From: Thiotrichaceae bacterium UBA4486
Lineage (GTDB): Bacteria > Pseudomonadota > Gammaproteobacteria > Eutrophobiales > Eutrophobiaceae
DNA: 64,000 bases
Direction of reading: 5' to 3'
Assembly (NCBI GenBank): GCA_002389045.1
Contig: DGNS01000017.1
Coordinates: 1 to 64,000 of the forward strand
Within the stretch, counting starts at the first letter, position 1, and each line of letters starts with the position of its first letter. Position numbers and translations under genes: made by a program. Shown one piece after another: positions 44,099 to 53,985 of this stretch. Below the pieces are notes generated by a model. That model was not told where the DNA came from and did no database searches. It saw only the letters and a program-made list of their open reading frames with translations.

Positions 44099-45754
44099 TT
44101 ACATATTCGGGTAATTCGGGCCACCGCCACCTTGCGGACATACCCAGGTGATATTCTGCGCGGGATCCTTGATGTCACAGGCCTTGCAGTGCAGACAGTT
44201 CTGCGCGTTTATCTGCAAATACTGTTCGCCATTTTCCCTGGCAACGATCTCGTAGACACCAGCCGGGCAGTAACGCTGCTCGGGGGCGCCGTAGTCTTTC
44301 AGGTTGATCGCGATCGGGACATCCGCATCGTTCAATTTCAGATGACACGGTTGATCCTCTTCATGGTTGGTGCTGGAAAGATAGACGGACGATAAAATAT
44401 CAAAACTCACTTCGCCGTCAGCCGCTGGATAATCAATACTTTCAGCCCGGTTTTTGTTCATCAGGGCCTGATGATCCCTGCCGCTATTGCGCAGGTTGAA
44501 CGGCAACCTGCCGGCAAAGCAGTTCTGCTCCAGGTAATTGTACGCACCGCCGATATACGGTCCCCATTTATTTATCGCCGATCCGAAATTCCGGCTTCTG
44601 TACAGTTCATCATGCAGCCATGAGGATTTGAATCGCTCGTTGTAAGCCGTCAGTACGCGCCCGCCTTCATCGCCGCCCGCCAGCGCCTCCACCAGTGTGT
44701 CAGCTGCGAGCATGCCTGATTTCATGGCCGTGTGGACACCCTTGATCCTGGAAAAGTCCAGGGTGCCGGCATCACAGCCAACCAGGATCGCGCCGGGCAT
44801 CAGCATTTTCGGTAATGAAAAATATCCGCCCTTGCTGATTGCGCGGGCGCCATAGCAGGCCCGGCGGCCGGTGGACAGGGTGCGACGGATAAGCGGATGC
44901 TGTTTGAGTCGCTGGAATTCCTGGTAAGGGCTGAGCCAGGGATTGCTGTAATTCAAATCAACAATCAAACCGACGCTGACCTGGTTGTTCTCCAGGTGAT
45001 ACATAAAGAAACCGCCGTTTGTGCCCGACTCGGTCAGTGGCCAGCCGGCACCGTGGATGACCAGACCGGTCTGATGATGTTCAGCGGGGATCTCCCATAG
45101 CTCTTTTATCCCCAGCCCGTAATGCTGTGGATCGGAATCACTATCGAGGTCGAACTCCTTTACCAGGCGTTTGCCCAGGTGACCACGGCATCCCTCGGCA
45201 AAAACCGTGTATTTGCCCAGCAGTTCCATACCGGGCTCGAAACCGGCTTTGGCGGTGCCATCGGCGGCCACACCCATATCGCCGGTGATCACACCACGAA
45301 CGACCCGGTTATCATCGATGATGACATCGGCTGCCGGGAAACCGGGAAAAATATCCACCCCCAGCGCCTCGGCCTCTGCCGCCAGCCAGCGGCAGACGTT
45401 ACCCAGACTGACAATATAGTTGCCGCGGTTATGCATGGGTGCGGGCACCAGCGCATTCGGCACCCGCCACGCTTTTTGCGGCCCGCCAAGAAAATACACT
45501 TCATCGGCACTGACCGCGGTGTGCAGCGGCGCCTGCTTTTGCTGCCAGTCGGGGATCAGTTCATGCAGGGCCCGGGGATCAAGCACGGCGCCGGAAAGAA
45601 TATGGGCGCCCACCTCCGAGCCTTTTTCAAGAACGCAGATGCCGGGATCAAGCTGTTGTTCCAGGGCCAGTTGTTTAAGACGTATGGCCGTGGACAGGCC
45701 GGCCGGGCCGGCGCCGACGATAACCACGTCATAGTCCATCTGTTCACGCTGCAT
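44099..45754 (-). CDS. Electron-transfer flavoprotein:ubiquinone oxidoreductase
   Basis: 551 residues. The N-terminal FAD motif is 'DVVIVGAGPAGLSTAIRLKQL'. A ubiquinone-binding region and the C-terminal 4Fe-4S site 'NCLHCKACDIKDPAQNITWVCPQGGGGPNYPNM' are intact. It takes electrons from ETF and reduces ubiquinone at the inner membrane, joining acyl-CoA dehydrogenases to respiration. It is last in a minus-strand run etfB-etfA-ETF-QO, 18 bp after etfA. Confidence 0.97.
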   Translation of the reverse strand: MQREQMDYDVVIVGAGPAGLSTAIRLKQLALEQQLDPGICVLEKGSEVGAHILSGAVLDPRALHELIPDWQQKQAPLHTAVSADEVYFLGGPQKAWRVPNALVPAPMHNRGNYIVSLGNVCRWLAAEAEALGVDIFPGFPAADVIIDDNRVVRGVITGDMGVAADGTAKAGFEPGMELLGKYTVFAEGCRGHLGKRLVKEFDLDSDSDPQHYGLGIKELWEIPAEHHQTGLVIHGAGWPLTESGTNGGFFMYHLENNQVSVGLIVDLNYSNPWLSPYQEFQRLKQHPLIRRTLSTGRRACYGARAISKGGYFSLPKMLMPGAILVGCDAGTLDFSRIKGVHTAMKSGMLAADTLVEALAGGDEGGRVLTAYNERFKSSWLHDELYRSRNFGSAINKWGPYIGGAYNYLEQNCFAGRLPFNLRNSGRDHQALMNKNRAESIDYPAADGEVSFDILSSVYLSSTNHEEDQPCHLKLNDADVPIAINLKDYGAPEQRYCPAGVYEIVARENGEQYLQINAQNCLHCKACDIKDPAQNITWVCPQGGGGPNYPNM

Positions 45755-45772
45755 GATCAGTCACGCCCGCCG

Positions 45773-46708
45773 TTACCGGTTCAGGGCCGCGATCAACTGC
45801 GGCACGACCGTGAATAAATCACCGACAATGCCGTAATCAGCAACCTGGAAGATCGGCGCCTCGGCATCCTTGTTGATCGCGACGATGACCTGCGAATCCT
45901 TCATGCCGGCCAGGTGCTGTATGGCGCCCGAGATGCCGACGGCAATATACAGTCTCGGGGCGACAATCTTGCCGGTCTGGCCGACCTGGTAATCGTTCGG
46001 AACAAAGCCGGCATCGACGGCGGCCCGCGAAGCGCCAATTGCCGCACCCAGGCTGTCGGCCAGTTTTTCTATCAGATCGAGATGTTCTTTGTTGCCGAGA
46101 CCGCGACCGACGGCTATGACCACGTCGGCGCCGGTCAACTCCGGTCGTTCGGATGGCGTCTGGTTTTCCTCCAGCAATCTTGCCAGGCCACTGTCGCCCG
46201 CGGCTGTAACGGTTTCAACGGGCGCTGGATTATCCGTATCGCCAGCCGACTGAAAGGCCGTTCTACGCACGGTGATCACCCTGGTGCTGTCTGCGGACTG
46301 AACGGTAGCCAGAACATTGCCGGCATAGATGGGACGGATAAAGGTATCTTGCGAAACAATGGCGATGATGTCCGAGATTTGTGCCACACCAAGCAGGGCC
46401 GCGACCCTTGGCATCAGGTCCTTGCCGCTGGTCGTTGCCGCAGCCAGCACATGCGTATACCGTTCCGCCAGCTGAACGACCAGCGGGGCGATGTTTTCCG
46501 CCAGTTGCGCCCGGCAGGATTCATCATCACAGAGTAATACCCGTGATACGCCTTCGCATCTCGCCGCGGCATCGGCAACAGCGGCACAGTTGTGACCGGC
46601 TACCAGCACCTCGACCCCGCCGCCCAGTTCACCGGCGGCGGTGATGGTGCAACGGGTTGCGGCGTTTAAATGTTCGTTATCATGATCGGCAATAACCAGT
46701 GCGCTCAT
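45773..46708 (-). CDS. etfA: Electron transfer flavoprotein alpha subunit
   Basis: 311 residues. The C-terminal FAD-binding domain is well conserved: 'DVVIAVGRGLGNKEHLDLIEKLADSLGAAIGASRAAVDAGFVPNDYQVGQTGKIVAPRLYIAVGISGAIQHLAGMKDSQVIVAINKDAEAPIF'. It forms a heterodimer with EtfB and accepts electrons from acyl-CoA dehydrogenases, here most likely glutaryl-CoA dehydrogenase (51521-52702). One base separates it from etfB. Confidence 0.97.
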   Translation of the reverse strand: MSALVIADHDNEHLNAATRCTITAAGELGGGVEVLVAGHNCAAVADAAARCEGVSRVLLCDDESCRAQLAENIAPLVVQLAERYTHVLAAATTSGKDLMPRVAALLGVAQISDIIAIVSQDTFIRPIYAGNVLATVQSADSTRVITVRRTAFQSAGDTDNPAPVETVTAAGDSGLARLLEENQTPSERPELTGADVVIAVGRGLGNKEHLDLIEKLADSLGAAIGASRAAVDAGFVPNDYQVGQTGKIVAPRLYIAVGISGAIQHLAGMKDSQVIVAINKDAEAPIFQVADYGIVGDLFTVVPQLIAALNR

Positions 46709-46709
46709 C

Positions 46710-47459
46710 TCAAATCACCTTTGCTTCGTTGCGTAGCTTGTCCAGCAATTCATTGACATCATCGACGATGATCCCGGCCTTGCGTTTTGGCGGTTCGCTG
46801 ACCTTCAGTGTCTGCAGACGCGGCGTGATATCCAGATCGAAGTCTTCAGGCGCGAGTTTCTCGATTGATTTCTTTTTGGCTTTCATAATATCCGGCAATT
46901 TTACGTAACGCGGTTCATTCAGACGCAGATCGGTGGTGATCACCGCGGGTAATTTCAGGCTTACGGTCCGGGTACCGCCATCGATTTCCCGGGTCACGAC
47001 GGCAGCACCGGATTCAATCTTCACGGCACAGGCAAAAGTACCCTGACCCCAGCCCAGCAGGGCAGCCAGCATCTGTCCGGTCTGGTTGGCGTCATCATCA
47101 ATAGCCTGTTTACCGAGCACCACCAGCGCGGGGTTTTCCCGGTCAACGATAGCCTTTAATAAACCGGCAACCGCCAGCGGCTGCAATTCCACATCGGTTT
47201 CCACATGCAGCGCCCTGTCCGCCCCCATTGCCAGACCGGTACGCAATGTTTCCTGACATTGACTGACGCCGAGCGAAACCAGAACAACCTCGTCGGCGAT
47301 ACCCGCCTCTTTCAACCGGATGGCCTCCTCGACAGCGATCTCGTCAAAGGGATTCATGGACATTTTGGCATTACTGATTTCCACTCCGGTTTCATCCGCC
47401 ATCGGGCGCACCCGGACGTTGTAATCCACCACCCGTTTTACTGCGACCAGTATTTTCAT
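46710..47459 (-). CDS. etfB: Electron transfer flavoprotein beta subunit
   Basis: 249 residues. The family start 'MKILVAVKRVVDYNVRVRP' and the signature region 'VDRENPALVVLGKQAIDDDANQTGQMLAALLGWGQGTFA' (AMP-binding) are clear. It is the partner of EtfA. It starts 69 bp after the PPDK stop on the same strand, so the unit may extend up to gcdH. Confidence 0.97.
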   Translation of the reverse strand: MKILVAVKRVVDYNVRVRPMADETGVEISNAKMSMNPFDEIAVEEAIRLKEAGIADEVVLVSLGVSQCQETLRTGLAMGADRALHVETDVELQPLAVAGLLKAIVDRENPALVVLGKQAIDDDANQTGQMLAALLGWGQGTFACAVKIESGAAVVTREIDGGTRTVSLKLPAVITTDLRLNEPRYVKLPDIMKAKKKSIEKLAPEDFDLDITPRLQTLKVSEPPKRKAGIIVDDVNELLDKLRNEAKVI

Positions 47460-47528
47460 ATCGGTACCTTTATTGTTTTATATTATTTTAAAACCCCGTT
47501 GGCATTGACGCCCATGCCGGCAGCGTTT

Positions 47529-50165
47529 TTATTCATCCAGTAACTTCGCCTGTGCGGCCGCGAGCCTGGCTACCGGAACCCGAAACGGGGAGCAGGAGAT
47601 ATAATCCAGTTTCGCTTTCTGGAAAAACGCGATCGATTCCGGATCGCCGCCATGTTCACCGCAAATTCCGCATTTCAGACCGGGTTTTTTACTTCTGCCG
47701 CCGGTTATGGCCATCTCGACCAGTATTGCCACACCGCCGCCATCGATAGTCTGGAACGGATTATTGTTCAACAGGCCCTTGTTGATATATTCGGGAATGA
47801 ACGAACCGATATCATCGCGGCTGTAACCCATGGTCATCTGGGTCAGGTCGTTGGTGCCAAAACTGAAAAAATCGGCATGCCCGGCGATCTGATCCGCGGT
47901 CAGGGCCGCGCTCGGCACCTCGATCATCGTGCCTACCGGAATATCCAGTTTTCCACGATAGCGTTTTTCCCGCCTGATATCCGCAATTATGGCTATCACC
48001 TGTTCACGTAACAGCGCGAGTTCCCGCGCCAGTCCGATGAGCGGGATCATGATCTCGGGCCGTGCATCAATGCGCTTGCGGCGGCAATCGATGGCCGCCT
48101 CGACAATTGCCCTTACCTGCATCTCGAGGATTTCGGGGTAGGTAATACTCAGACGGCAGCCCCTGTGGCCCATCATCGGATTGCTTTCATGCAACTGATT
48201 GACGCGATTACGGACAGCGGTGACAGGCACTTTCATTATCCGCGCCAGTTCGCCCATTGTTTTTTCATCCCGTGGTAAAAACTCGTGTAAGGGCGGATCG
48301 AGCAGCCGAATGGTAACCGGCAACCCTTTCATCGCATTGAAAAGACCGTAAAAATCCCGGCGCTGGAAAGGCAACAGCTTTTTCAATGCCTGACGGCGAT
48401 CCTGCGGATTATCCGCCAGGATCATCCGGCGCATGGCCATGATGCGATCATCTCCAAAAAACATGTGTTCGGTGCGGCACAATCCGATACCCTCTGCCCC
48501 GAACTGCCGTGCGACTTCTGCATCTTCAGTGGTATCGGCATTGGTACGGACCCGTAATTTCCTTTTCCCATCGGCCCATTTCATCAGGGTTTTAAATTCT
48601 TTGGTAAAAACCGGCGGCGACTTCGACACTTCACCCATCAGGATCTCGCCGGAGGTACCATCGATACTGAGCATATCCTTGCCGGTAATCGTTACCCCGT
48701 TGACGCGGATACGTTTGCGCTTGTCATCGATATTCAACTCACTGGCGCCGGCTACACAGCATTTACCCCAGCCCCTGGCAACCACGGCGGCATGACTGGT
48801 CGAACCACCGGTCGAGGTGAGGATCCCGGCTGCCGCATGCATGCCATGAATATCCTCGGGACTGGTATCACGGCGAACCAGGATCACGCTCTCGCCGTCA
48901 GCGGCCCGGGCATCGGCCTCGTCGGCGGTAAATACAGGATAGCCCGAGGCCGCTCCGGGTGAGGCGGGCAAGCCCGTTGTCAGCACCGTGCGCTTTGCAG
49001 CCGGATCGAACGAAGGCAACAGCAACTGGTTGAGGTCATTGGCAGGCACGCGCAGCAATGCCGTCGCCCGGGAAATCTTTTTTTCCCTGACCAGGTCAAC
49101 AGCAATCTTCACCGCCGCCTGGCCGGTGCGTTTACCGGTACGAGTTTGTAATATAAAAAGCCTGCCGCGCTCGATCGTGAATTCAATGTCCTGCATATCC
49201 AGGTAATGCGTTTCCAGGGTATGTTTCACCTGCAACAACTGCCGGTAAATAGCGGGCTGCCATTTTTTCATATCCATCACCGGCAGGGGTGTGCGAATAC
49301 CGGCAACCACGTCCTCACCCTGGGCATTGATCAGGAACTCGCCATAGAAACGGTTTTGACCGGTGGCGGGATCCCGGGTGAAAGCCACACCAGTGCCGGA
49401 ATCATCACCCATATTGCCGAACACCATCGACTGCACATTGACGGCGGTCCCCAGTAATCCCTGGATGGCATTGATGCGCCGGTATGCGATTGCACGGGGA
49501 ATATTCCAGCTGCGAAACACCGCTTCAATGGCCAGTTGTAACTGTTTATAGGGATCCTGCGGGAACGGCTTGCGGGTGTGCTTTTTATAGATCGCCTTGT
49601 ACGCCTCGAGCAGATCACCCAGCCCGTCGGTATCCAGATCGGTGTCGCGGCTGACCTTGTATTGCTTCTTGATCCGGTCGAAGGCGGTTTCAAAATGATG
49701 ATGCTCAATCCCCATGACCACATCGCCGTACATATTGATCAATCGCCGATAGGCATCCAGTGCGAAGCGTTCGTTTCCGGTCAGCCTTGCCAGGCCTCTG
49801 ACCGTGCGGTCATTCAGACCCAGGTTGAGCACGGTATCCATCATGCCCGGCATGCTCACGGCGGCGCCGCTTCGAACCGAAACCAGCAGGGGATTTTCGG
49901 ACGATCCGAACATCTTGCCGCTTTCCTTTTCCAGCCGCTGCATGTTCCTGTGTACATCTTCAATCAGGCTTTTGGTGAGTTTTTTCCCTGCCGCATGATA
50001 GTCCGCGCAGCATGCTGTGGTGATGGTAAACCCTGGGGGTACCGGCAAGCCGATACTGGTCATCTCCGCCAGGTTAGCCCCCTTGCCACCCAGCAACTCG
50101 CGCATGTCCCGGTTACCTTCGGTTGCCTGCGATCCGAAATAGTAGATGAGTTTTTGTTTTTTCAT
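47529..50165 (-). CDS. ppdK: Pyruvate, phosphate dikinase
   Basis: 878 residues, normal for bacterial PPDK. The ATP-grasp domain is N-terminal ('GGKGANLAEMTSIGLPVPPGFTI'). The phosphohistidine domain has 'GILTSTGGSTSHAAVVARGWGKCCVAG', and the TIM barrel ends in the catalytic-Cys motif 'LKCGICGEHGGDPESIAFF'. It interconverts pyruvate and phosphoenolpyruvate using ATP/Pi/AMP/PPi. Its place between CoA-transferase and ETF genes is unusual and suggests linking acetyl-CoA-derived carbon to gluconeogenesis. It is flanked by 106-bp and 69-bp gaps. Confidence 0.96.
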   Translation of the reverse strand: MKKQKLIYYFGSQATEGNRDMRELLGGKGANLAEMTSIGLPVPPGFTITTACCADYHAAGKKLTKSLIEDVHRNMQRLEKESGKMFGSSENPLLVSVRSGAAVSMPGMMDTVLNLGLNDRTVRGLARLTGNERFALDAYRRLINMYGDVVMGIEHHHFETAFDRIKKQYKVSRDTDLDTDGLGDLLEAYKAIYKKHTRKPFPQDPYKQLQLAIEAVFRSWNIPRAIAYRRINAIQGLLGTAVNVQSMVFGNMGDDSGTGVAFTRDPATGQNRFYGEFLINAQGEDVVAGIRTPLPVMDMKKWQPAIYRQLLQVKHTLETHYLDMQDIEFTIERGRLFILQTRTGKRTGQAAVKIAVDLVREKKISRATALLRVPANDLNQLLLPSFDPAAKRTVLTTGLPASPGAASGYPVFTADEADARAADGESVILVRRDTSPEDIHGMHAAAGILTSTGGSTSHAAVVARGWGKCCVAGASELNIDDKRKRIRVNGVTITGKDMLSIDGTSGEILMGEVSKSPPVFTKEFKTLMKWADGKRKLRVRTNADTTEDAEVARQFGAEGIGLCRTEHMFFGDDRIMAMRRMILADNPQDRRQALKKLLPFQRRDFYGLFNAMKGLPVTIRLLDPPLHEFLPRDEKTMGELARIMKVPVTAVRNRVNQLHESNPMMGHRGCRLSITYPEILEMQVRAIVEAAIDCRRKRIDARPEIMIPLIGLARELALLREQVIAIIADIRREKRYRGKLDIPVGTMIEVPSAALTADQIAGHADFFSFGTNDLTQMTMGYSRDDIGSFIPEYINKGLLNNNPFQTIDGGGVAILVEMAITGGRSKKPGLKCGICGEHGGDPESIAFFQKAKLDYISCSPFRVPVARLAAAQAKLLDE

Positions 50166-50271
50166 GGCGATCCTGATTTATTTCACCTGTTGACCTTTAT
50201 GCTTTGTATCGGTTTATTTATCGCGCCGATGGGCGATACGGTCTTGTCTTAATAAATAAATACCCGTGTAC

Positions 50272-51498
50272 TTACCGGATAACAGCAGCATGTGTTAAAG
50301 CCTCAATCTCGTTTTCATCCAGTTCGAGCAACTCCCGCAGAATCGTCCGGGTATGTTCACCCAGCAATGGCGGCGGCTGCTCATAACGATTGGGCGTTGC
50401 GGAAAAACGGATCGGGTTGGCAACCATGCTGATCGGACCGGCTGCGGGATGTTTCATATCCAGGCGCATACCGCGATGGCGTATCTGTTCGTTCCCGAAT
50501 ACCTTGTCGATGCTGTTAATCGGCGCACAGGGAATATTCTCCGTTTCCAGCAGTTGCAACCATTCCTCGCTGGTCTTTTCGCGCATGATTTTTTCAAGTT
50601 TCCGGATCAGCACGCCACGGTTTTCAACCCGCTGCCTGTTGCTGATGAAACGGGGATCATCCGCAAGCCCGGGATCACCTGCAAGCAGGCAATAGCGGCG
50701 AAACTGGGCATCATTGCCCACGGCCAGAACGATATGACCGTTGGCCGTGGCAAAACTCTGGTAAGGCACGATATTCGGATGACTGTTGCCCAGTCTTTGC
50801 GGAGCTTCTCCGGAAACCAGGTAATTCATTGCCTGGTTAGCCAGCACGGCAAGCTGAACATCGAGAAGCGCCAGATCAATATACTGGCCCGCACCGGTTT
50901 CATTGCGGTTTACCAGTGCCGCGAGGATGGCGATAGTCGCGTACAGCCCGGCACTGATATCCGCCAGCGCCACACCGACTTTTTGCGGGCCGCCACCGGG
51001 CTGATCGTCGGGTTGACCGGTGATACTCATCAAGCCTCCCATGCCCTGGATGGCAAAGTCATAACCGGGGCGATGGGCATAGGGGCCGGTCTGGCCAAAA
51101 CCGGTGATGGAGCAGTAAACCAGGCCGGGGTTGATCCGCTGCAGCGACTCGTAATCGAGACCGTACTTGCTCATGCCGCCGACCTTGAAATTCTCCAGCA
51201 GTACATCACAGTGGCGGACCAGTTGGCGGATGATTTCCAGTCCCCCGGGCGTGGCGATATCAACCGCGATGGATTTCTTGCCCCGGTTGGCGCTCATGAA
51301 ATAGGCCGACTCCGGGGTTTCCCGGCCCTGCGCATCCCGCGCATAGGGCGGACCCCAGGCGCGCGTGTCATCGCCGCTGCCGGGCCGTTCCACCTTGATC
51401 ACCTCGGCGCCCATATCGGCGAGGATCTGCCCGGCCCAGGGACCCGCCAGGATCCGGCTCATATCGAGCACTCTGAGATGCTTGAGGGCGCCATTCAT
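50272..51498 (-). CDS. CaiB/BaiF family (type III) CoA-transferase
   Basis: 408 residues. Family motifs: 'LRVLDMSRILAGPWAGQILADMGAEVIKVERPGSGDDTRAWGPPYA', 'KKSIAVDI', the catalytic Asp in 'GVALADISAGLYATIAILAAL', and 'GEHTRTILRELL' near the end. Gene pairing with gcdH, 22 bp upstream on the same strand, matches glutarate-activating CoA-transferases of lysine/glutarate degradation (GcdG/SUGCT-like). Substrate specificity is inferred from that pairing. Confidence 0.93.
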   Translation of the reverse strand: MNGALKHLRVLDMSRILAGPWAGQILADMGAEVIKVERPGSGDDTRAWGPPYARDAQGRETPESAYFMSANRGKKSIAVDIATPGGLEIIRQLVRHCDVLLENFKVGGMSKYGLDYESLQRINPGLVYCSITGFGQTGPYAHRPGYDFAIQGMGGLMSITGQPDDQPGGGPQKVGVALADISAGLYATIAILAALVNRNETGAGQYIDLALLDVQLAVLANQAMNYLVSGEAPQRLGNSHPNIVPYQSFATANGHIVLAVGNDAQFRRYCLLAGDPGLADDPRFISNRQRVENRGVLIRKLEKIMREKTSEEWLQLLETENIPCAPINSIDKVFGNEQIRHRGMRLDMKHPAAGPISMVANPIRFSATPNRYEQPPPLLGEHTRTILRELLELDENEIEALTHAAVIR

Positions 51499-51520
51499 AA
51501 TGAATCAGGTCTTGTATCAA

Positions 51521-52702
51521 TCAGGCGGTAAACGCCTGGATACCGGTCTGGGCACGGCCGAGGATCAGGGCGTGAATATCGTGGGTGCCCTCGTAGGTGT
51601 TGACCGATTCGAGATTGAGCACATGGCGTATGACATGATATTCGTCGGTAATGCCATTACCGCCGTGCATATCCCGGGCCTGGCGGGCAATATCGAGAGC
51701 CTTGCCGCAATTATTCCGCTTCATCAATGAAATCGCCTCGGGCGCCAGCTTGCCGGCATCAAACAGGCGGCCCAGACGCAGGCAACTGTGCAGGCCGAGG
51801 GTGATTTCAGTTTGCATATCGGCGAGTTTTTTCTGGATCAACTGGTTTGCCGCCAATGGCCGGTCAAACTGCTTGCGGTCCAGTACATACTGGCGCGCGG
51901 CCTGCCAGCAGAATTCCGCCGCGCCCATGGTGCCCCAAGCAATACCGAAACGGGCGCGGTTGAGACAACCGAAAGGACCGCCCAAACCGGATCCGCCCGG
52001 CAACAGGTTGGCTTGCGGAACCTTGACATCCTGCATGACGATTTCACCGGTGACGGAAGTGCGCAGGGAAAACTTGCCTTCGATCTTCGGAGCCGACAAT
52101 CCCGGCATGTCTTTTTCCAGGATAAAACCGCGAATGATGCCTTCATCGTCTTTTGCCCAGACGATGAAAACATCCGCTATCGGCGAGTTGGTGATCCAGG
52201 TCTTGCTGCCGTTGAGAATATAATCAGACCCTGAGCGTTTGGCCCGGCATGCCATGCTGCCCGGGTCGGAACCATGATTGGGCTCGGTCAGACCGAAACA
52301 ACCGATGAGTTCGCCACTGGCCAGTCCGGGCAAATACTTTTCTTTTTGCTCATCCGTGCCATAGGCATGGATGGGATACATAACCAGGCTTGATTGCACG
52401 CTCATCATGGACCGGTATCCGGAATCGACGCGCTCGATCTCCCGGGCTATGAGGCCATAACAGACATAGCCCATATTAGTGCAGCCGTAGCCGTCCATGG
52501 TCACACCGAGCAGGCCCAGTTCTCCCATCTCGCGGAATATCGCCGGGTCCGTATGCTCGTTTCTGAAGGCCTCGGTGACCCGCGGCATGAGTTTTTCCGT
52601 GGCGTATTGATACGCTGCCTCCTGGACCATACGCTCGTCTTCGCTGAGTTCCTCCCTGAATAACAAGGGGTCCTGCCAGTCAAATACCGGTTTTTTGCTC
52701 AT
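51521..52702 (-). CDS. gcdH: Glutaryl-CoA dehydrogenase
   Basis: 393 residues of the acyl-CoA dehydrogenase family. The base is Glu in 'NTYEGTHDIHALILGRA' (E371, equivalent to human GCDH Glu370). 'GCFGLTEPNHGSDPGSM' and 'WITNSPIADVFIVWAKD' are typical of GCDH. It oxidatively decarboxylates glutaryl-CoA to crotonyl-CoA and passes electrons to ETF. Glutaryl-CoA arises from lysine, glutarate and, in anaerobic aromatic degraders, benzoyl-CoA. A divergent LysR gene lies 277 bp away. Confidence 0.96.
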   Translation of the reverse strand: MSKKPVFDWQDPLLFREELSEDERMVQEAAYQYATEKLMPRVTEAFRNEHTDPAIFREMGELGLLGVTMDGYGCTNMGYVCYGLIAREIERVDSGYRSMMSVQSSLVMYPIHAYGTDEQKEKYLPGLASGELIGCFGLTEPNHGSDPGSMACRAKRSGSDYILNGSKTWITNSPIADVFIVWAKDDEGIIRGFILEKDMPGLSAPKIEGKFSLRTSVTGEIVMQDVKVPQANLLPGGSGLGGPFGCLNRARFGIAWGTMGAAEFCWQAARQYVLDRKQFDRPLAANQLIQKKLADMQTEITLGLHSCLRLGRLFDAGKLAPEAISLMKRNNCGKALDIARQARDMHGGNGITDEYHVIRHVLNLESVNTYEGTHDIHALILGRAQTGIQAFTA

Positions 52703-52930
52703 TATGAAAATTCCTCCGCGATAAGATATCCGGGCAACCCGAAGTCATGCATTCCTGAACGGCCGTGACGGGCCGGACCAACCCCTGTGCTTCGCCCGCT
52801 GACTCCTGTTCCTCTTTCCCGGTTCAGGATCCGGCCGGCGCGCGGGTCCCGGTCGGGAACGAATTTCGGCGCTCCGTAACCGCGGCCCGCCGCTTATGGA
52901 GGGGTATTAAGAGGCCAATTCTTCAATAAG

Positions 52931-52966
52931 TAAAATATAATATTTTTATTAAATATATATATTTTA
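52931..52966. promoter_or_regulatory. AT-rich palindromic region between gcdH and the LysR gene
   Basis: Almost purely A/T. It contains the perfect palindrome AAATATATATATTT (52951-52964), and TAAAATATA (52931-52939) mirrored by TATATTTTA (52958-52966). Lying just before the LysR start and in the divergent interval, it is the natural site for LysR autoregulation and gcdH control. The remainder of 52703-52979 is GC-rich and featureless. Confidence 0.45.
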
Positions 52967-52979
52967 TAGAATATTGGTC

Positions 52980-53852
52980 ATGAACCTTCGACAACTGGAA
53001 ATCTTTCTGGCCGTTGCCGATCTGCAGAGCTTCGTCAAGGCCTCGGCCAGGCTGTGTATTGCCCAGTCCGCGGTCAGTATCGCCATACGCAAACTGGAAA
53101 CGGAACTGGATCTGAAACTGTTCAACCGCAACAACAAGCGGGTGGAATTGACCGACGAAGGCGAAGTGTTGCGCCGCCATGCACAAAACATCATGTCGCA
53201 AGCGGAGCAGGCAAAACTTGAACTGGCGGAAATGAATGACCTGAAACGCGGCGAGGTCAGGCTGGGTGTGCCCGCCATGCTGGCTTCCTATTACTTTTCA
53301 CCTTACCTGGTCGACTTCAATACCTGCTATCCGAACATCAAGATCACGATCATCGACGAGGGCACGCGGTTGATTCGCCAGCACCTCGAGCAGGGCGAAA
53401 TCGATATGGGCATCATCAGTCTGGATGAACCCCAGGAGGACCTGGCATCGCATCCGATCATCCATGAAGAAATGCTGTTATGCCTGCACCGTGAGCATCC
53501 ATGGGCAAAGCGGCGCTCAATCAGTTTTGCCGAGCTTGAGGACAGACCACTGATTTTATACCGGGAAGGGTATTTCCTCAGGGAAGTGGTCAACCGCATG
53601 TGCAGGCAATACGGGCTCGAGCCAAGGATCAGTTTCGAGGTCAACCTGGTGCACGTCATGAAAAAACTGGTTTTATCCGGTCTCGGCGTCAGCTTTTGCC
53701 TGAACTCGGTCCTCAAGGAAGAAAAACAACTGGTGGGGATCCCATTCAAACCGCGCCTGGAACTGAATTTCGGCATTGCCTGGAAAAAAAATAATTATCT
53801 TTCCCGGGCAAACAAGGCCTTTATCAATTTCATGCTCTCGCATCCGCAATGA
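52980..53852 (+). CDS. LysR-family regulator (GcdR-like by position)
   Basis: 290 residues from the ATG at 52980. The N-terminal winged helix-turn-helix is 'MNLRQLEIFLAVADLQSFVKASARLCIAQSAVSIAIRKLETELDLKLFNRNNKRVELTDEGEVLRRHA', followed by the effector-binding domain (about 90-290). Divergent orientation from gcdH-CoA-transferase matches GcdR-type activators of glutarate catabolism. A TTG two codons earlier is possible but unneeded. Confidence 0.92.
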   Translation: MNLRQLEIFLAVADLQSFVKASARLCIAQSAVSIAIRKLETELDLKLFNRNNKRVELTDEGEVLRRHAQNIMSQAEQAKLELAEMNDLKRGEVRLGVPAMLASYYFSPYLVDFNTCYPNIKITIIDEGTRLIRQHLEQGEIDMGIISLDEPQEDLASHPIIHEEMLLCLHREHPWAKRRSISFAELEDRPLILYREGYFLREVVNRMCRQYGLEPRISFEVNLVHVMKKLVLSGLGVSFCLNSVLKEEKQLVGIPFKPRLELNFGIAWKKNNYLSRANKAFINFMLSHPQ

Positions 53853-53985
53853 CCACGGCGGCGGCAGTCCCGCACTGCCACGGGCGTTACACGTTTTGGA
53901 TCATACAGGCGGGTTCACATACAATTTAACAAACCACTGCATGCAGCAGTACTGAACCCGGAGCTTGTTCGCGAGGCGGTAATCA

